This document shows, piece by piece, positions 48,399 to 60,135 of a DNA stretch of 64,000 nt. Position 1 is the stretch's first letter. The number at the start of each line of letters is the position of its first letter. Made by a program: the position numbers and the translations under genes. The DNA is from Tanypteryx hageni. Taxonomy: Eukaryota > Arthropoda > Insecta > Odonata > Petaluridae. The notes below the pieces were generated by a model. The model was not told the origin of the DNA. It saw only the letters and a program-made list of their open reading frames with translations, and made no database searches. The stretch spans positions 75,962,572 to 76,026,571 of the forward strand of contig CM054116.1 of assembly GCA_028673005.1 (NCBI GenBank), read 5' to 3'.

Positions 48399-51300
48399 AT
48401 GACGGGTGAAGGAAGGATAGCACTGGGCAGGAAAGGGCGGAGGCTTAATTCTCTAAAAAGAAAATGTCAGTGGACCCGGAATGAAAACGTCTACTCAGCG
48501 GTGAAACCGGGTATATACGTCACGGCGCGTGCTTTTCTTTCCGACTTACCCGAGCGGGTTAATAACATGATACAATTGATGGAGGCGAAAACGATTTTTC
48601 CGTCTCTCTGAGCATTATTTCGTCGTTCTTTTATTTTGCTACCGGTGTAAGGGCTTCGGCGAGAGGGTGGAAGGGAAGAAGCGCTAAGCGACGGGTTTGG
48701 TTGGATCTCTTAAGCGACCCCGCGGTTTAATAAATGGGGATATATGGCGAGAAACTGGAAAAGAAGACCCTCGATAGAGAAAATGAACTGGTTTTTTTTA
48801 AGCGTCCGGATCGTCTCCGGTGCGCGCTCTCTCGCGTACGTACATCTCTCGGATTCTGCGTCGTTTCGCATCTCGGAAAATTAATGGGCTTCCGCCTCTT
48901 CTTTATTTCGGCGATTTTTTTTTGCGTGCGTATGACCTATCTTTTCGATAGGTCAGCCTCTTTTCTGCTTAAATGTCACCTGTACGCGTGAACTCGGAAG
49001 AAAAGTTAAAATATTTAGCGCTTTTACCAGTTCTCGGACTCGCGAAGCGGTTTTGGGAACTGATTTCTCCCATTCTGCCGCGAAAATCGGGAATAACCTT
49101 CGCGAAAAGAAATTGGCCCTTTATTTCTTTGTTTTTCTTTTCCTAACGATAAAAATATTACGGAAACATGCCCTTTCGATATCACGTGACCAATCATCAG
49201 TTTAAAAGCCAAAATACCACCATTATCAATCAAATACCTGCAGAATCAGTGACGCGAATCTAAAAGTTGATGAAAGCCGAGGAAAACCATAATGGGAATC
49301 GTGGCACTTGAGAGAAACTACAAAATAAATAAAATTTTGACATTATTTCAGTTGCCATATTGACATTTGGTTTGCTTAACTTCTTTTAGGCGAAGAGTTC
49401 TATGGATATTTCTGAAGGCTTCTAATTATCGGGAAAAAGTCTTGGATAAGGCGATAGCTTGAAAGTATTGCCATTTCCTAAGCAATGGAATGTACCCGCT
49501 TCCCAATAGGGTTTTGAGGAACAAGTTCAACCATGGAACAATTTTTTCATCCGCAGCTTTCGACGTGAAGAATACATCTGTAGATCCCGATGTGTTTTTA
49601 CTCGAGTCATTAATGTTCGGCGTTTTAATCAAAGTCCCCTTCAACGTGGAAATTAAAAGTATTTTTCACCGTTTCGGAAGCGCGACATAAAACCATCTCT
49701 CAATCACCGATTCTATAGAATACAAATTCCGTCTCAGTTGAGGACTCCTGTGCTGTGCGCGGCCATCGCTCATTGTCAACGCATCTTCATTATCATACGG
49801 CGCACGTCCAGCAGCTAGAGGAAAAGCGCGCCATTTATTTCCCCGCGTTTTCTTTTTTTACCCCATAAGCACTCGATAGCGTTAATCTTTCGTACATTTT
49901 TCGGATGTCTTCAATATATATAATATATGTTTCAGAGGAGCATTTATTTTGTTCGTTTTAATCGATCTATCATACTCCAAAGCAGCGTTTATTTTTTTGG
50001 CAAAAAAGAAAGCGTTTTTCAGAAATTATTGCCGAAAACACGGCGAGCATCGGCAGTTACTCGCCCTTAAAATTCCCGAAGGGGCAGCTTAGATCATATC
50101 GAGGATTGGGCAACTTTACGATCGAGTCGGTCGGCCTGTTGCGCGCGTACACGAAAAAACGAATTAATTAAACGGAATAAAACCGCCGATAATCCATCGC
50201 AAACCGAAAGATTTTTGGGTCGGAAAACATTGCCGCGGAGAAAGACGCCGTGCGCAATGCACGTTACTCGGCATAAATATATACGATGCTTCGAGGTTTT
50301 CGGAATACAACCGTTTCGTAAAAAATCAAAGGAAAACGTAACCAATTGCGCGATCTCGGCACCGAAAATGTGGAGTCGTGTGGTGCCCGGAGATATGAGC
50401 TTAACGGACCGAGCCATTTCCCACGGTCGAATAGATTCCAATGGATAGATCTCCGGGAGATGGCGAGGAAGAGGAGGGAAAAATACAGTTAAGCGAAAGG
50501 AGAAGGGATTTTTTTAAACTTCAAATTGCGAAGGGAACGGAAAGCGCAAGAGGGTTCGCGAACACGCGCCGGTCGAGCGGAAATAAAAGGCAACGGAGGA
50601 AACGTAATGAGAATGTCGGTTCGGATAGCGTCCGTGTTAACAAAAAGGAAATAATCGCCTAATTCTCTTCCTCGGTTCATTATTTTTGACGAGGTGCATG
50701 CGGGATTATTTTTGTTTTTTTTTTTATGCGGCGTTCGAAGAGGAAAAAACGAGCAAATTTTTCGGGGCGTTGTGCAAGAGACTTTCCCATTAATTAAAAC
50801 GTCCGCGGGGCAAAGTTCCGCAACGAATCAGTGTGCTTTATGGGTCCTTGAGCCCATCGCGTGGGAGAGAGGCGAAAGAGATGTAGGAAAATAATAGGAT
50901 AGGGGGGGTGGAAGGGAGAGATGTGTGGCTATTTCCACGCGCATTTTTTCCACGTGACATAGCAGGCGGTTTCGTTGCGGAAACGTGTGAGTACGTGGGA
51001 GGAAGGCGAGAAGGAAAGAGATCTGTCTCGCCGAACAGGAGGCGGCCGCTATTGGAGTTTTAAAAGAAGCGAAAATTCCGAACAAGCTGCCTATGTTAGG
51101 CGTAGAGAGAGAGAGAATGAGAGTGTGGGCGAGTGAGTAGGGTGGGAGGTTAGATGAATTGAACATGGCCGTGAGGTGACAACATATTTTTTTTCCTTTC
51201 TACGAACCGCCACTAGATGCAAAGGAAGCGCTCGCGCTGCAGGAGACAATCTAAAGCCGCGAGAACCCCGTGTGGCACGCGGGGCTCCTCCCCGCACCTT

Positions 51301-53322
51301 CCCTCTCTCCCTGTCTCTACGGTGACGATGACGCAGCATCATGTCATATGGAAATGTTGTCGAGGGGTGTGTGCATGTTGCCTCCTTAAGAGCCATTCCT
51401 AAAGGCTTAAAGAAAGGGAAAGAGAGGAGGATTGCGGGAGGATAAAAATAGGAAAAAAGAAGAATAGGAGAGGCATAGGTATGTGATTTAAAAAATATTG
51501 AAAAAAATACTCGCAGATCTATGGAGTAATAAAAATGTCTTCATATTCCGTTTCCGACGCGACGAGAGCGAAAGTCCTTCGTCGTAAAAGTAAATCGTAC
51601 GAGAAATGAGGGATTAGAAGAGGTGGGGTTTCTTGAGGCTGAGGAGGTTGGGCGAAGGGGTGGGAGGTACGTTGGAGAAGAGATAGAGAGAGAGAAGAGG
51701 GGAGAGAGAACACAAAAGGCTCGAAAAAATTCGCGTCCCTCCGCATCAAGGCAGCCCACACCTCAAGAGGAGAGGAGATGGGATTCCTGAGACGGTTGTG
51801 TTGCAAAAGTGAGGTAACTTGTACCAGTTCGCAGAGGCGGGAATTCCTTTCTCTCTCGGTCTCGATGCAAAAAAGTGCATAAACCGGAAATGCAGGTGAA
51901 ATCGGGGAGGTTTGTTTTTACCCGTTATTATAGTCATTTTTTTTAGTTTCGACGAACCCGTCCGTTTAGCACGGCCGCCGACAAGTTAAGGTTAAGCGTC
52001 TGTTCGCTTTGAAGGTCTTTGTCGTAAGGTTGTCGGGATCTTGAAAATATTCGTTACGAAATCGCGGTCATTCTTTTTGTTTTTTTCCGCGCCTTGAATA
52101 ATAGGCTTTCGGGTCACGACACATATTATTCGAAAATCGTGAGCAGCGATTGGCGGGAATACTGATGGGAAATTAAGGGGGAAAAAATAAGCTCGTTTCA
52201 GATCTTATCGTTTTGAAAGCTTTAAATGCACATTCGAAAGTAAAAGTAATTCGATATACAACAAAATCCATCTTTACAATAGCTAATAATGACTATGGGG
52301 GCATAATAATTTGATATTTATAATTTTATTTCATTTATTTTTTGGCGTAAGCTTGCATTTTTTCAGAATGTTCAAAATATGGGTGAGATAGATGGTGATT
52401 CACTTGGTTTGCGATTGCGATTCTATTATAATATTCTTTTATAATTAAATTTACCGCACGGTAATAATAAAATTGAAATTACATCCGTTTCTGAGGCATT
52501 TTGTATTTGATATAATCCCTCCGCATATGTTATGAAAACAAAAACGATATGACAGTTTATACAAATAAAATCCTCGCTTGGAGACTGGGGATATCACGCA
52601 GTTCTCTTTGTATCGCGTTTCTTATATCAGAAGGCTACATGGGTCGGTGAGCAAGCGCTCCTAATTTAGCACGTGATGTCAGGAGTGCGAAACAACATCC
52701 AGATACACATTAATGGCTAATTGCGATCGCCAATCATCCGAGGAAACCGCAACCACGCGGCGCACAACAGGGGATGCGTCACGAAACGCTTAAATTCCCA
52801 TCTCGCCAGACCCACCTTTAAAAGTCGGGCCGTCGCTGAATCGACCGAGAACGAACCTCAAGAGGCTCCGAACAAATCATCTTTACGGGGCCACTTATAT
52901 CACACGTGCATAAAAGAAAGAACTTCTCCGGGCGGTGTGATTCAATTTCCCGTCACCCTTCGGGCCATTAAACGAACGAGTTTTTATTTTCGACCCGATG
53001 ATCGAGATCGAGAGGGTCGTCAGACACACTCTGGCCGAGAGACACGAGAGCGAAAGCGTGAGTGAGTCAAGATTGGGCGTGACTCGGCCTTAGAACGGTC
53101 TTTTCTTGCCCCGCGGGAACCCGATTATGCGCGAGGTGCTCCTCGATTATCATAAATAGTGACGCTATCGAAATCCTCTTCCTCTCCCTCCCCTCCCCCC
53201 TTCCACGCCCCTCCCCCCGATACCATAGGTGTGGCACCGTGTAAAAACTAAACGGAAGTATAACTCATTCGATAATTGCGGGGCAAACTTGAAACTTTCG
53301 GTTTTTTCGTTGAAAAAACTTC
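48399..53322. other. non-coding, GC-richer CpG blocks
   Basis: GC-richer CpG-bearing DNA at about 48400-49000, 50030-51800 and 52700-53220, with AT-rich DNA between. Purine-rich runs occur at 51410-51480 and 51600-51710. A perfect 9-bp-stem hairpin (TGACCTATC, loop TTTTC, GATAGGTCA) is at 48933-48955. Open frames of 60-115 codons on both strands follow composition; none is recognisable. Confidence 0.45.
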
Positions 53323-53520
53323 CTCTAGTACAGGTCTCGAAAAATTCCGGGTGTCAGGTCGCCATGGCGCCTAAGATTTTCATGCTGGCGCCTAGATATT
53401 GTGTATGGGTGCTGTAGTTAGATTTTGGTTATACTTGAGTCACGTGTTGTAGACGTATTGTGTTGTCGGTCTCAGCAGCAGGATCAGCAAAATACTAATA
53501 ATAATAATATAACTAGCATA

Positions 53521-54113
53521 CCGTAATTTTCCGATTACAATACGCGCCCATGTTTTTACGAATGAAGTGTGAAAATCGTCTTATCACCATGCATAATACG
53601 CACCTAATTTTTTGTATCAAGATCAGTGTAACTTTTCACCAGATTATTAGCAGTATCGATACAGTTCTCGCTTTGCCGCCAAGTGATATACGTGCGAGAG
53701 AGTTTACGAGGGTATCACGTTACGTTCTGACTAAATTAAAGATCGACACAATGTGTTAAAATATGTCTTAATGACTCATTTTGTATAAATCTGGTCGGTT
53801 GGGATAACACTTCACGCTTTGCCGCCGAGCGAAAGAGTTTACGAGAATATTACCTACGCCTCGTTGATGAAAATTTCATTTATTTCTGTCTCTACGTTCA
53901 TACAAGCAGGTCAGGGTACGTAATATTGTTATTTGTTGCTCGCAACTATCAGAATGCAATGAAAAGTGCAATTTATTTAGAAAATCATTTCCAAAAATAA
54001 AATTATTTCCTTACTAGAAAAGTTATATGCGTTTTTTACCATGCATAATACGCACCCTAAGTTTTTGCCAATATTTTGAGGAAAAAATGCGTATTATAAT
54101 CGGAAAATTACGA
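53521..54113. mobile_element. pogo-like or Tc/mariner-type MITE
   Basis: The 25-bp terminal inverted repeats (left starts CCGTAATTTTCCGATTACAA; right, reversed, starts TCGTAATTTTCCGATTATAA) match at 23 of 25. TA flanks both ends (53519-53520 and 54114-54115). Inside, an 18-base direct repeat CCATGCATAATACGCACC occurs at 53587-53604 and 54039-54056. CGCTTTGCCGCC followed shortly by AGAGTTTACGAG occurs at 53669 and 53815. No transposase is recognisable. It lies within the larger hAT-like element and so is the younger of the two. Confidence 0.85.
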
Positions 54114-54223
54114 TAATTACCCATCAAATATGACGGGATTATGATTAAAGTATTATAAGTATATTTGATTTTGGTATTAAAAATCAGTAAGATATGCTAA
54201 ATGATGAGCCCCTTGTCAAAAAT

Positions 54224-54532
54224 GAAGTAATAATAATAAATAAATAATAATATTCCCTCCCTTCCTCTCGCCGTCCCTCTCTCCCTCCCTTCCTCTCCTT
54301 TCCTTCCGGCTCTCTCTCTCTCTCTGCCTCACTTTTTTCTCACCACCCTTTCTCATTCCACCTGTCCCAATCCATAGCTCTCCCTCTTTTTCTCTGTCTC
54401 CCTCTTTATCTCTTTCCTCCCGTCCTTTTCTAGTTCTATACCTCCCTTACTCTCTATGTATGTATGTACCTTCCATTCTATATCCCTTCCTTCCTATATT
54501 TCTCCCCACATTCCCCTCTCTCTTACTCTACA
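54224..54532. repeat. (TAA)n followed by CT-rich tract
   Basis: AATAATAATAAATAAATAATAAT runs directly into TTCCCTCCCTTCCTCTC and about 270 bases of mainly CT sequence with interspersed TATGTATGTA. It could mark an old retroposon tail joined to a microsatellite, but no retroposon body is visible. Confidence 0.7.
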
Positions 54533-55498
54533 TTTATATAGTCGTTTATATAAGCAAAATAATCCAAACTAAATCCCAGTCTCATTTGGATTACGTAATT
54601 TCGCAAAAAATCCTACGATAATTTAAGGCAGTCTATGTACTATGCAGGTTGAGACAACAATTGATTCTCGAAGTTTAGCAATGACTTGATCGGCAAGGCA
54701 ACATCCCGTTTTAAAAGCATACATTTTCCCATAATATGTTATTTAAATTTTTTATATGAGATATTTCGAACGGTAGGCGGAGAAAGATGAATAGAATAAG
54801 AAACTTCATTAATTTTCCTAAAACATAGTTTAAATTTAAAGATCGTACTTCAATTCATTCTAATTTAAATTTCCAAAAGAATAAAAGCCTGAACTTTATA
54901 AAGTCGCTTTTTACGTGTTATCTTACGGGAAATGGAAATCGCCTCCCCCCCCTGGAGTCGAACCCGGGTCTTTTTTCGTATTTTCTTTTCGTCCTTTCAT
55001 CTCCATATCTGAGTCAAACATTCCTGCGAAATTTCAACCTTCCATCTAATCGGGAAGTTTGTTAAAAACGCGTTATAAAGTGCCATTGATGACGTCAGCG
55101 TCAAGTTTACGTACACACGTATGAACTTACATTCGAAATTATATATAGGAGGATATAATAATATAATACAATATAGTATATCTGTCGGAAGCATTCAAAT
55201 GCCTGAAAAGAAGTGCAGAATTTTATTCTTGTTCGTAAACTACCTACATGTTTTAAGAATATCATTCCACTTTTTCAGCTGTATAAGGCTCATTTTATTA
55301 TGTTCTGCTACACAGTATGACAGAAATAAATGTGCATGGCTTAATTATTGTAGCAGATTTTTGTCTAAATTATTAGACATTTATTTTTCTGACGATGATA
55401 AAAATTTCCGCCAAAATGACGTAACACCTGGCGCTGGCTCCTAGGTTTTGGAGCTGGCGCCTAGATTTTTAGAAAATTTGTCGAGCCCTGCTCTGGTG

Positions 55499-58483
55499 TA
55501 ATATCTGTGTACTGAGGTCAGGTCGTGAGTATGCGAAGGAGGAAGGGGCATCTGATGGAGCAACGAGGAGTCGATAGAGATAAGAGGGATCCGGCGAACA
55601 CTTGGCCACGAAACCCCTCGGGGTGATATAAATTGGAGGAGGGCATTTAAAAAAATCCGGGCGATGAAATATGTTTTAGCGCCGCGACAGTTTTATTTTT
55701 TTCCCTCTACCTCTCTCTCTCTCTCCACATAGTATTATCTCTCGGCCTCACTCGAGGTTATTCGTCGGTGAGGTTTCCTCTCGCGCCGCGAAAAGCGAGA
55801 AAATTGGAAGGAGATTTACGGCGATTCGATGGTCACATGGTTCGATTCGTTTTATCGAGCGGGGATTTCATAGATCACGAGTTTGTTTTGTCCCTCGATG
55901 GTTTTTTTTACTGCGCTGCGTCCACGCCGCAAAGTCGATCGTCCGGTCTACTCTCACCGCGGCGGAAGAATGAATCGCAAATTACTTGTCGCACTTTACC
56001 TCTTTTTTACTTTTTTAATTTTCGCGTTGTCGAAACCCGATTCGAGCGTTGTAGAAATAACTTAACCGGAAAATTATGTGTGGAGCTGTTACTCAGCACG
56101 ATGCAAATTACACGTTAATGGACGCTATAAAATGATCGAGGAAAATTGTAAACTTGAAGGTGGAGGAATATATTGTTCGTTTGGGGAAATATTTTTCTTT
56201 GCCGAGTATACAAAAAAAACGGCGGGTTATACGATAACAGGTGATGGTTTTATGAAGTAAATCTCGAGGCGCAAAACAAAAGTTGGTTTTTGATATGCTA
56301 ATTGATATTTAAACGTTCAATGCTATTTTATGGCAGGTGTGAAAAAGGTCGGTTGAAAAAGAAAAATTCCTTAAGATAAAAATGAAATTTTACCTTTTCC
56401 ACTTGAATATCGCAGGGATATGATGTTATTCTCGATCATAAAAGTCCGGTATATATGATGACTTACTTCTTATTAATAAATCGCAAATTATTTCGTCCTT
56501 CGAGGTCCAGTCAAAAAATTAATTTCTAGTTGTCAGTGAAAAATTCTACCGCATTTTTTAAAAACATCTGAAGTATTTTAGGTACCGATTATTGTTTCGC
56601 CGAATTAAAAATAATTCAAGCTAAAATTCCCATGTGATATAACAAAAAACATTTATTCGAAATGAGGTCATGTTGCGAGTATTTTATTCAGGCCATCGAT
56701 TGCTCGTAAATGATGCGGGAATCAAAACGCTTTCTTCTCTCGGCTTTCCCAAACGTAAAGGGAAACGCTAGAGGATCCAAAACACAATAATAACACGATA
56801 GCTTTTTGTGCACTACTGGTGCCGCGGATCTTCCCATCCTCCGCGGAGTGTTTCATCAATCCCTATCCTTAAAAAAAGAATGAATGAATGATGGAAGCGA
56901 AGACGACGATCATGCCCAAAATTCGTGAAAGTCCTCGGATAAAAAAATCAGCATTCTCGGGCATAACCGCGTGGATGGGTATTATCGAATTACCGGACCC
57001 ATCATTTTCGTAGATGTCCGCGATCCACGCGGACACACAAATCGGTTATTTCGGGTTCCGCTTCTATTACAGGGTTGTGGCGCTAAGGGAATAAATCTTC
57101 TTTCTTCCCTTCCCCTTGAGACCATTCTCCCTACCGACTCGCCCTTACCCGAACTCCGCATTTTCTCATACCCCTTCTTTATACTTCCTCCCGATGTTGT
57201 TGCCCAACGTCTCTCCGTCCTCCCCCGATATATTCGCCTTCCCCCGCCTTCCAATGGCATAAGGCGATAAAACCGAACGGACCTCCATTAAAAACCGAAT
57301 CCCGGTGTGAGTTCGGGGCGATTTCGCAACGCCATCTATACGGCGAGTAGGAGAAAATCTTCCCTCGCCCTGCTCCCCACCGTCCCACGGACTCTTTTCC
57401 CGATCTGCGCGGATAAGGAGAAGACTAATGGCCGAGGGATGCTGCCTTTTCGGCCACTTTTATTGGCTGTAGTAGTGCACGCGCGAATACACTCGCTGTC
57501 GAGTTGCAGCCGAGGAGAACTGTAAGATTTACCAGATGTTACGGGTTCCTTCGTTATTTTTGTAACGGCGAGAAGTCTTCGTCGGTGGTCTCCTAGGTCG
57601 AGTAAGAATTGGTTTTTCTGGAAGTTGGATGAATTATCCGGGAACAGGGGCGGTTGAAGTATTTCTTGAACTAGGAAGAGTTATTTTGGTTTTCTTATAT
57701 AAACACATGAATATAACAGTGATTGGGCAAACGTATGTCTTAATTAATTTTTGCCAAAATTTTTACGGCTCTTTTCAATTAAGGTAAATTGCGAAAAGGA
57801 AGGCAGATGAAACTAGAATTAACGGTTTGAACAGTTGCTGTTTCATTGCCCTCCAGTTGAAACTCGGATGTTGTACTCTAGGAAATTTATTGCCTCAAAA
57901 ATATTTCGTGATTTTGTTATATATGCACTGCTTCTTTTAAGGTGCTTAAATTGGAAACAAAATTTTATAACCATATCCATCAGCGAATATTTTTACGTTT
58001 GTATTGGCACCTAACACATTTTACGCTTCTAATTTTGACTCAAATATTTATATAGATTAAACTTTTTTTAAATCATCAAATTCAATTTTGCAAAACATTG
58101 ATGACAATTAAATCCTGAATTTATTGAAAACGACGTAGTGCTTGCGTGGAAAAGTTGATGGCGGATGAGATGTGTGACCGGCAGATAACGAAGCTCTTAC
58201 ATTCCAGAAATCAAGAATACACGCCGGAAAATAAATCAACAGCAAGTTTATGCATGAAAAAACCCGCCACCACTTATTTATCGTGTTGCCGTACTTTCAT
58301 CAATTCCAATCATTGCCCTGGCGTAGACGCAAGCAATTAAACCGTTTCTCCCTCAAATACGGTGGTTATACAAAATCAAACAAATACGCACGCACAAAAA
58401 CACACCCGTACTTGCGCACACACACACATGCGCGCATTCTAGTCCGAGCAATGCCCGAGCTAGCCTCTCCTCATTCTTGCACA
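55499..58483. other. non-coding DNA
   Basis: GC-richer CpG-bearing blocks at about 55500-56060 and 56800-57560; AT-rich between and after. No recognisable gene. Confidence 0.5.
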
Positions 58484-58722
58484 ACGACTCCCCCCTCCTC
58501 CAATCTCTACTCCCTCTACCTCCACCACCACTACCTTCCTCCTCCGTACTACCCGAAAGAAACTCCTCCGCGTCGTCCCTCCCTCGTGTATACCCTTCCC
58601 ATTTATCGCCCTTCGGTCTTTCCCTCTCTTCCCCTCCTCCCTCCCTCCTCCTCTCCCTCCCTCCCATCCCTCCCCCCCTGTCCTCCCTCCCCCTGTCCTC
58701 CCTCCCTCCTCTTGTCGTAAGT
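58484..58722. repeat. C/CT-rich tract
   Basis: Runs of CTCCTC, CCTCCCTCC and CCCCCCTG dominate the plus strand, especially 58615-58715. Runs of G on the minus strand give quadruplex potential. The 75-156-codon open frames on both strands are products of this bias. Confidence 0.85.
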
Positions 58723-59790
58723 GGTAGCGTATGACCTGGTCCGGGACGACTCGCTCCCTACCACCCAACCCAACCACCCACTCGGTTCGAACGCACTCAA
58801 CACACAAACCAACCTCCTTCCCACAACCACTTCTGGCCAAAGGGAGGAGGAAATCTCTCTCTCGTTTCGGGCGGTCCCCTTCTCGGTCGGTGCCGCGTGT
58901 GCGCGTATTGAGTCAGTTCATTCGGGAGGATCCGGGGGATGGGGGTGATGGGATACGATGTGTCTCCCGGGAGAAATTGGCTCGTGGGATGTTTAGGGAA
59001 GGACGGAGGTGTGGTCCAGGGCGGGGTCGAGGAAGAGGAAGAGCGAGCGACGAGGGAAAGCGGCGAGGTTAGACGGAGACAAGAGATTTTTTCGCAATGA
59101 GGTGCTTTAAGAGGTTTAGTTCTCTCGTTCTCTCTCTCATTGGGAATAACGGGCTTTGTGGCGAAGTATGGAGGTTGCTTATCTTCTCCCTTCCATCACT
59201 CCGTTTCCTCACCCAACCAAGCCACCGCCAGTGGTCTCACCCACTCTTTAATCTCTACGCCACCTACTTTGGTAAAAAAAATGTCGACTCTTCTTTTCTT
59301 TTTCGTGTGTTAACTCCGCCCCTCCTCCTCCCCCTCCTCCCACCATGCTGCTCCGTGCTCACAAACACCCGTCTCGCATAACTCTCTCTTCATCGCTATG
59401 AACCCAATATCTGTATATATTTATTACTTCTGTTTCATTTCCTTCCCCCCGTCCCTTTTTAAGTCTCTCCATGGTGTACCAGAATCGCCTCTTTTTTCAT
59501 TCGGACCTGCTTGTAACCTCCGCCGCCTTTTCTCCGTTCGCCGATATTTCGCTCAATTTTCTCCCTTGGGATGTGTGGATTGTTATCTAAAACCTTTTAG
59601 GAACGTCTTCCTCTTTGAAGACGACTATATACAACTTATTACTCGCTTTATATTTATATATATAAAATTATTTTCTACATCCATTTGCGTCGTCAGCACG
59701 CTTTAATTCGTCCCTTGCATGTATAGAATGAGACGGGACTGGTCAGGCACGATTTCGTAAAAAAAAATACAACCCCGTGTTTATCTATCT
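58723..59790. other. GC-rich non-coding DNA
   Basis: CpG-bearing with CCACCCAACC-type repeats at 58755-58790 and GA/GGA runs at 58995-59080. No gene could be supported. Confidence 0.45.
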
Positions 59791-60135
59791 CTTTCTCATC
59801 AATTCCTTGCCCTCTCACCTTTCGTTTCTCCTTCCTTCATTTTCTCTCTCCCTCTTTCTCCCCTTGGTTTAACCCTTTCTATTCATGAGTCGTCCTCTCT
59901 CTCTCTCGTCGTCCTCTCCTTTACCCTCCCTGACCCGAGCTAACCTTTTCTTCTCTCTCAATAAAAAAATTTCTCTCCTTCCTCATTTGCCTTCCCACTC
60001 TCCCCACTTAACTCTTCCTCTCCTTCCCCTTAACTCACCTCCACTGTCACGTTATTTTTTTCGGATCTATTCCTACCTTTCTCCCCACTCCCCCTCTCTC
60101 TGTCTCTTTCTTTCCTTCTATGGCCAACTCTTTTT
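59791..60135. repeat. CT-rich low-complexity tract
   Basis: Imperfect CTCTCTC/CCTTCC text over about 340 bases on the plus strand. It is less regular than the arrays at 927 and 37461. The 98-codon open frame in it reflects composition. Confidence 0.7.

Larger units (their letters stand above)
53331..55490. mobile_element. composite hAT-like element
   Basis: The left end CAGGTCTCGAAAAATT matches the reversed right end CAGGGCTCGACAAATT at 14 of 16 positions. Both arms contain repeated GGCGCC motifs (CTGGCGCCTAGAT at left near 53386; the same at right near 55454). Flanking 8-mers CTCTAGTA (53323-53330) and CTCTGGTG (55491-55498) agree at six of eight, consistent with an aged hAT target duplication. 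The interior holds a pogo-like MITE (53521-54113), a microsatellite block and AT-rich DNA. No transposase was recognised. An alternative is two MITE copies of one family flanking unrelated DNA. Confidence 0.7.

Noticed and set aside
54944..54975. Minus-strand GACCCGGGTTCGACTCCAGG, a tRNA T-arm match
   Set aside because: No A box, no anticodon arm and no acceptor stem nearby; at most a short tRNA-derived scrap.
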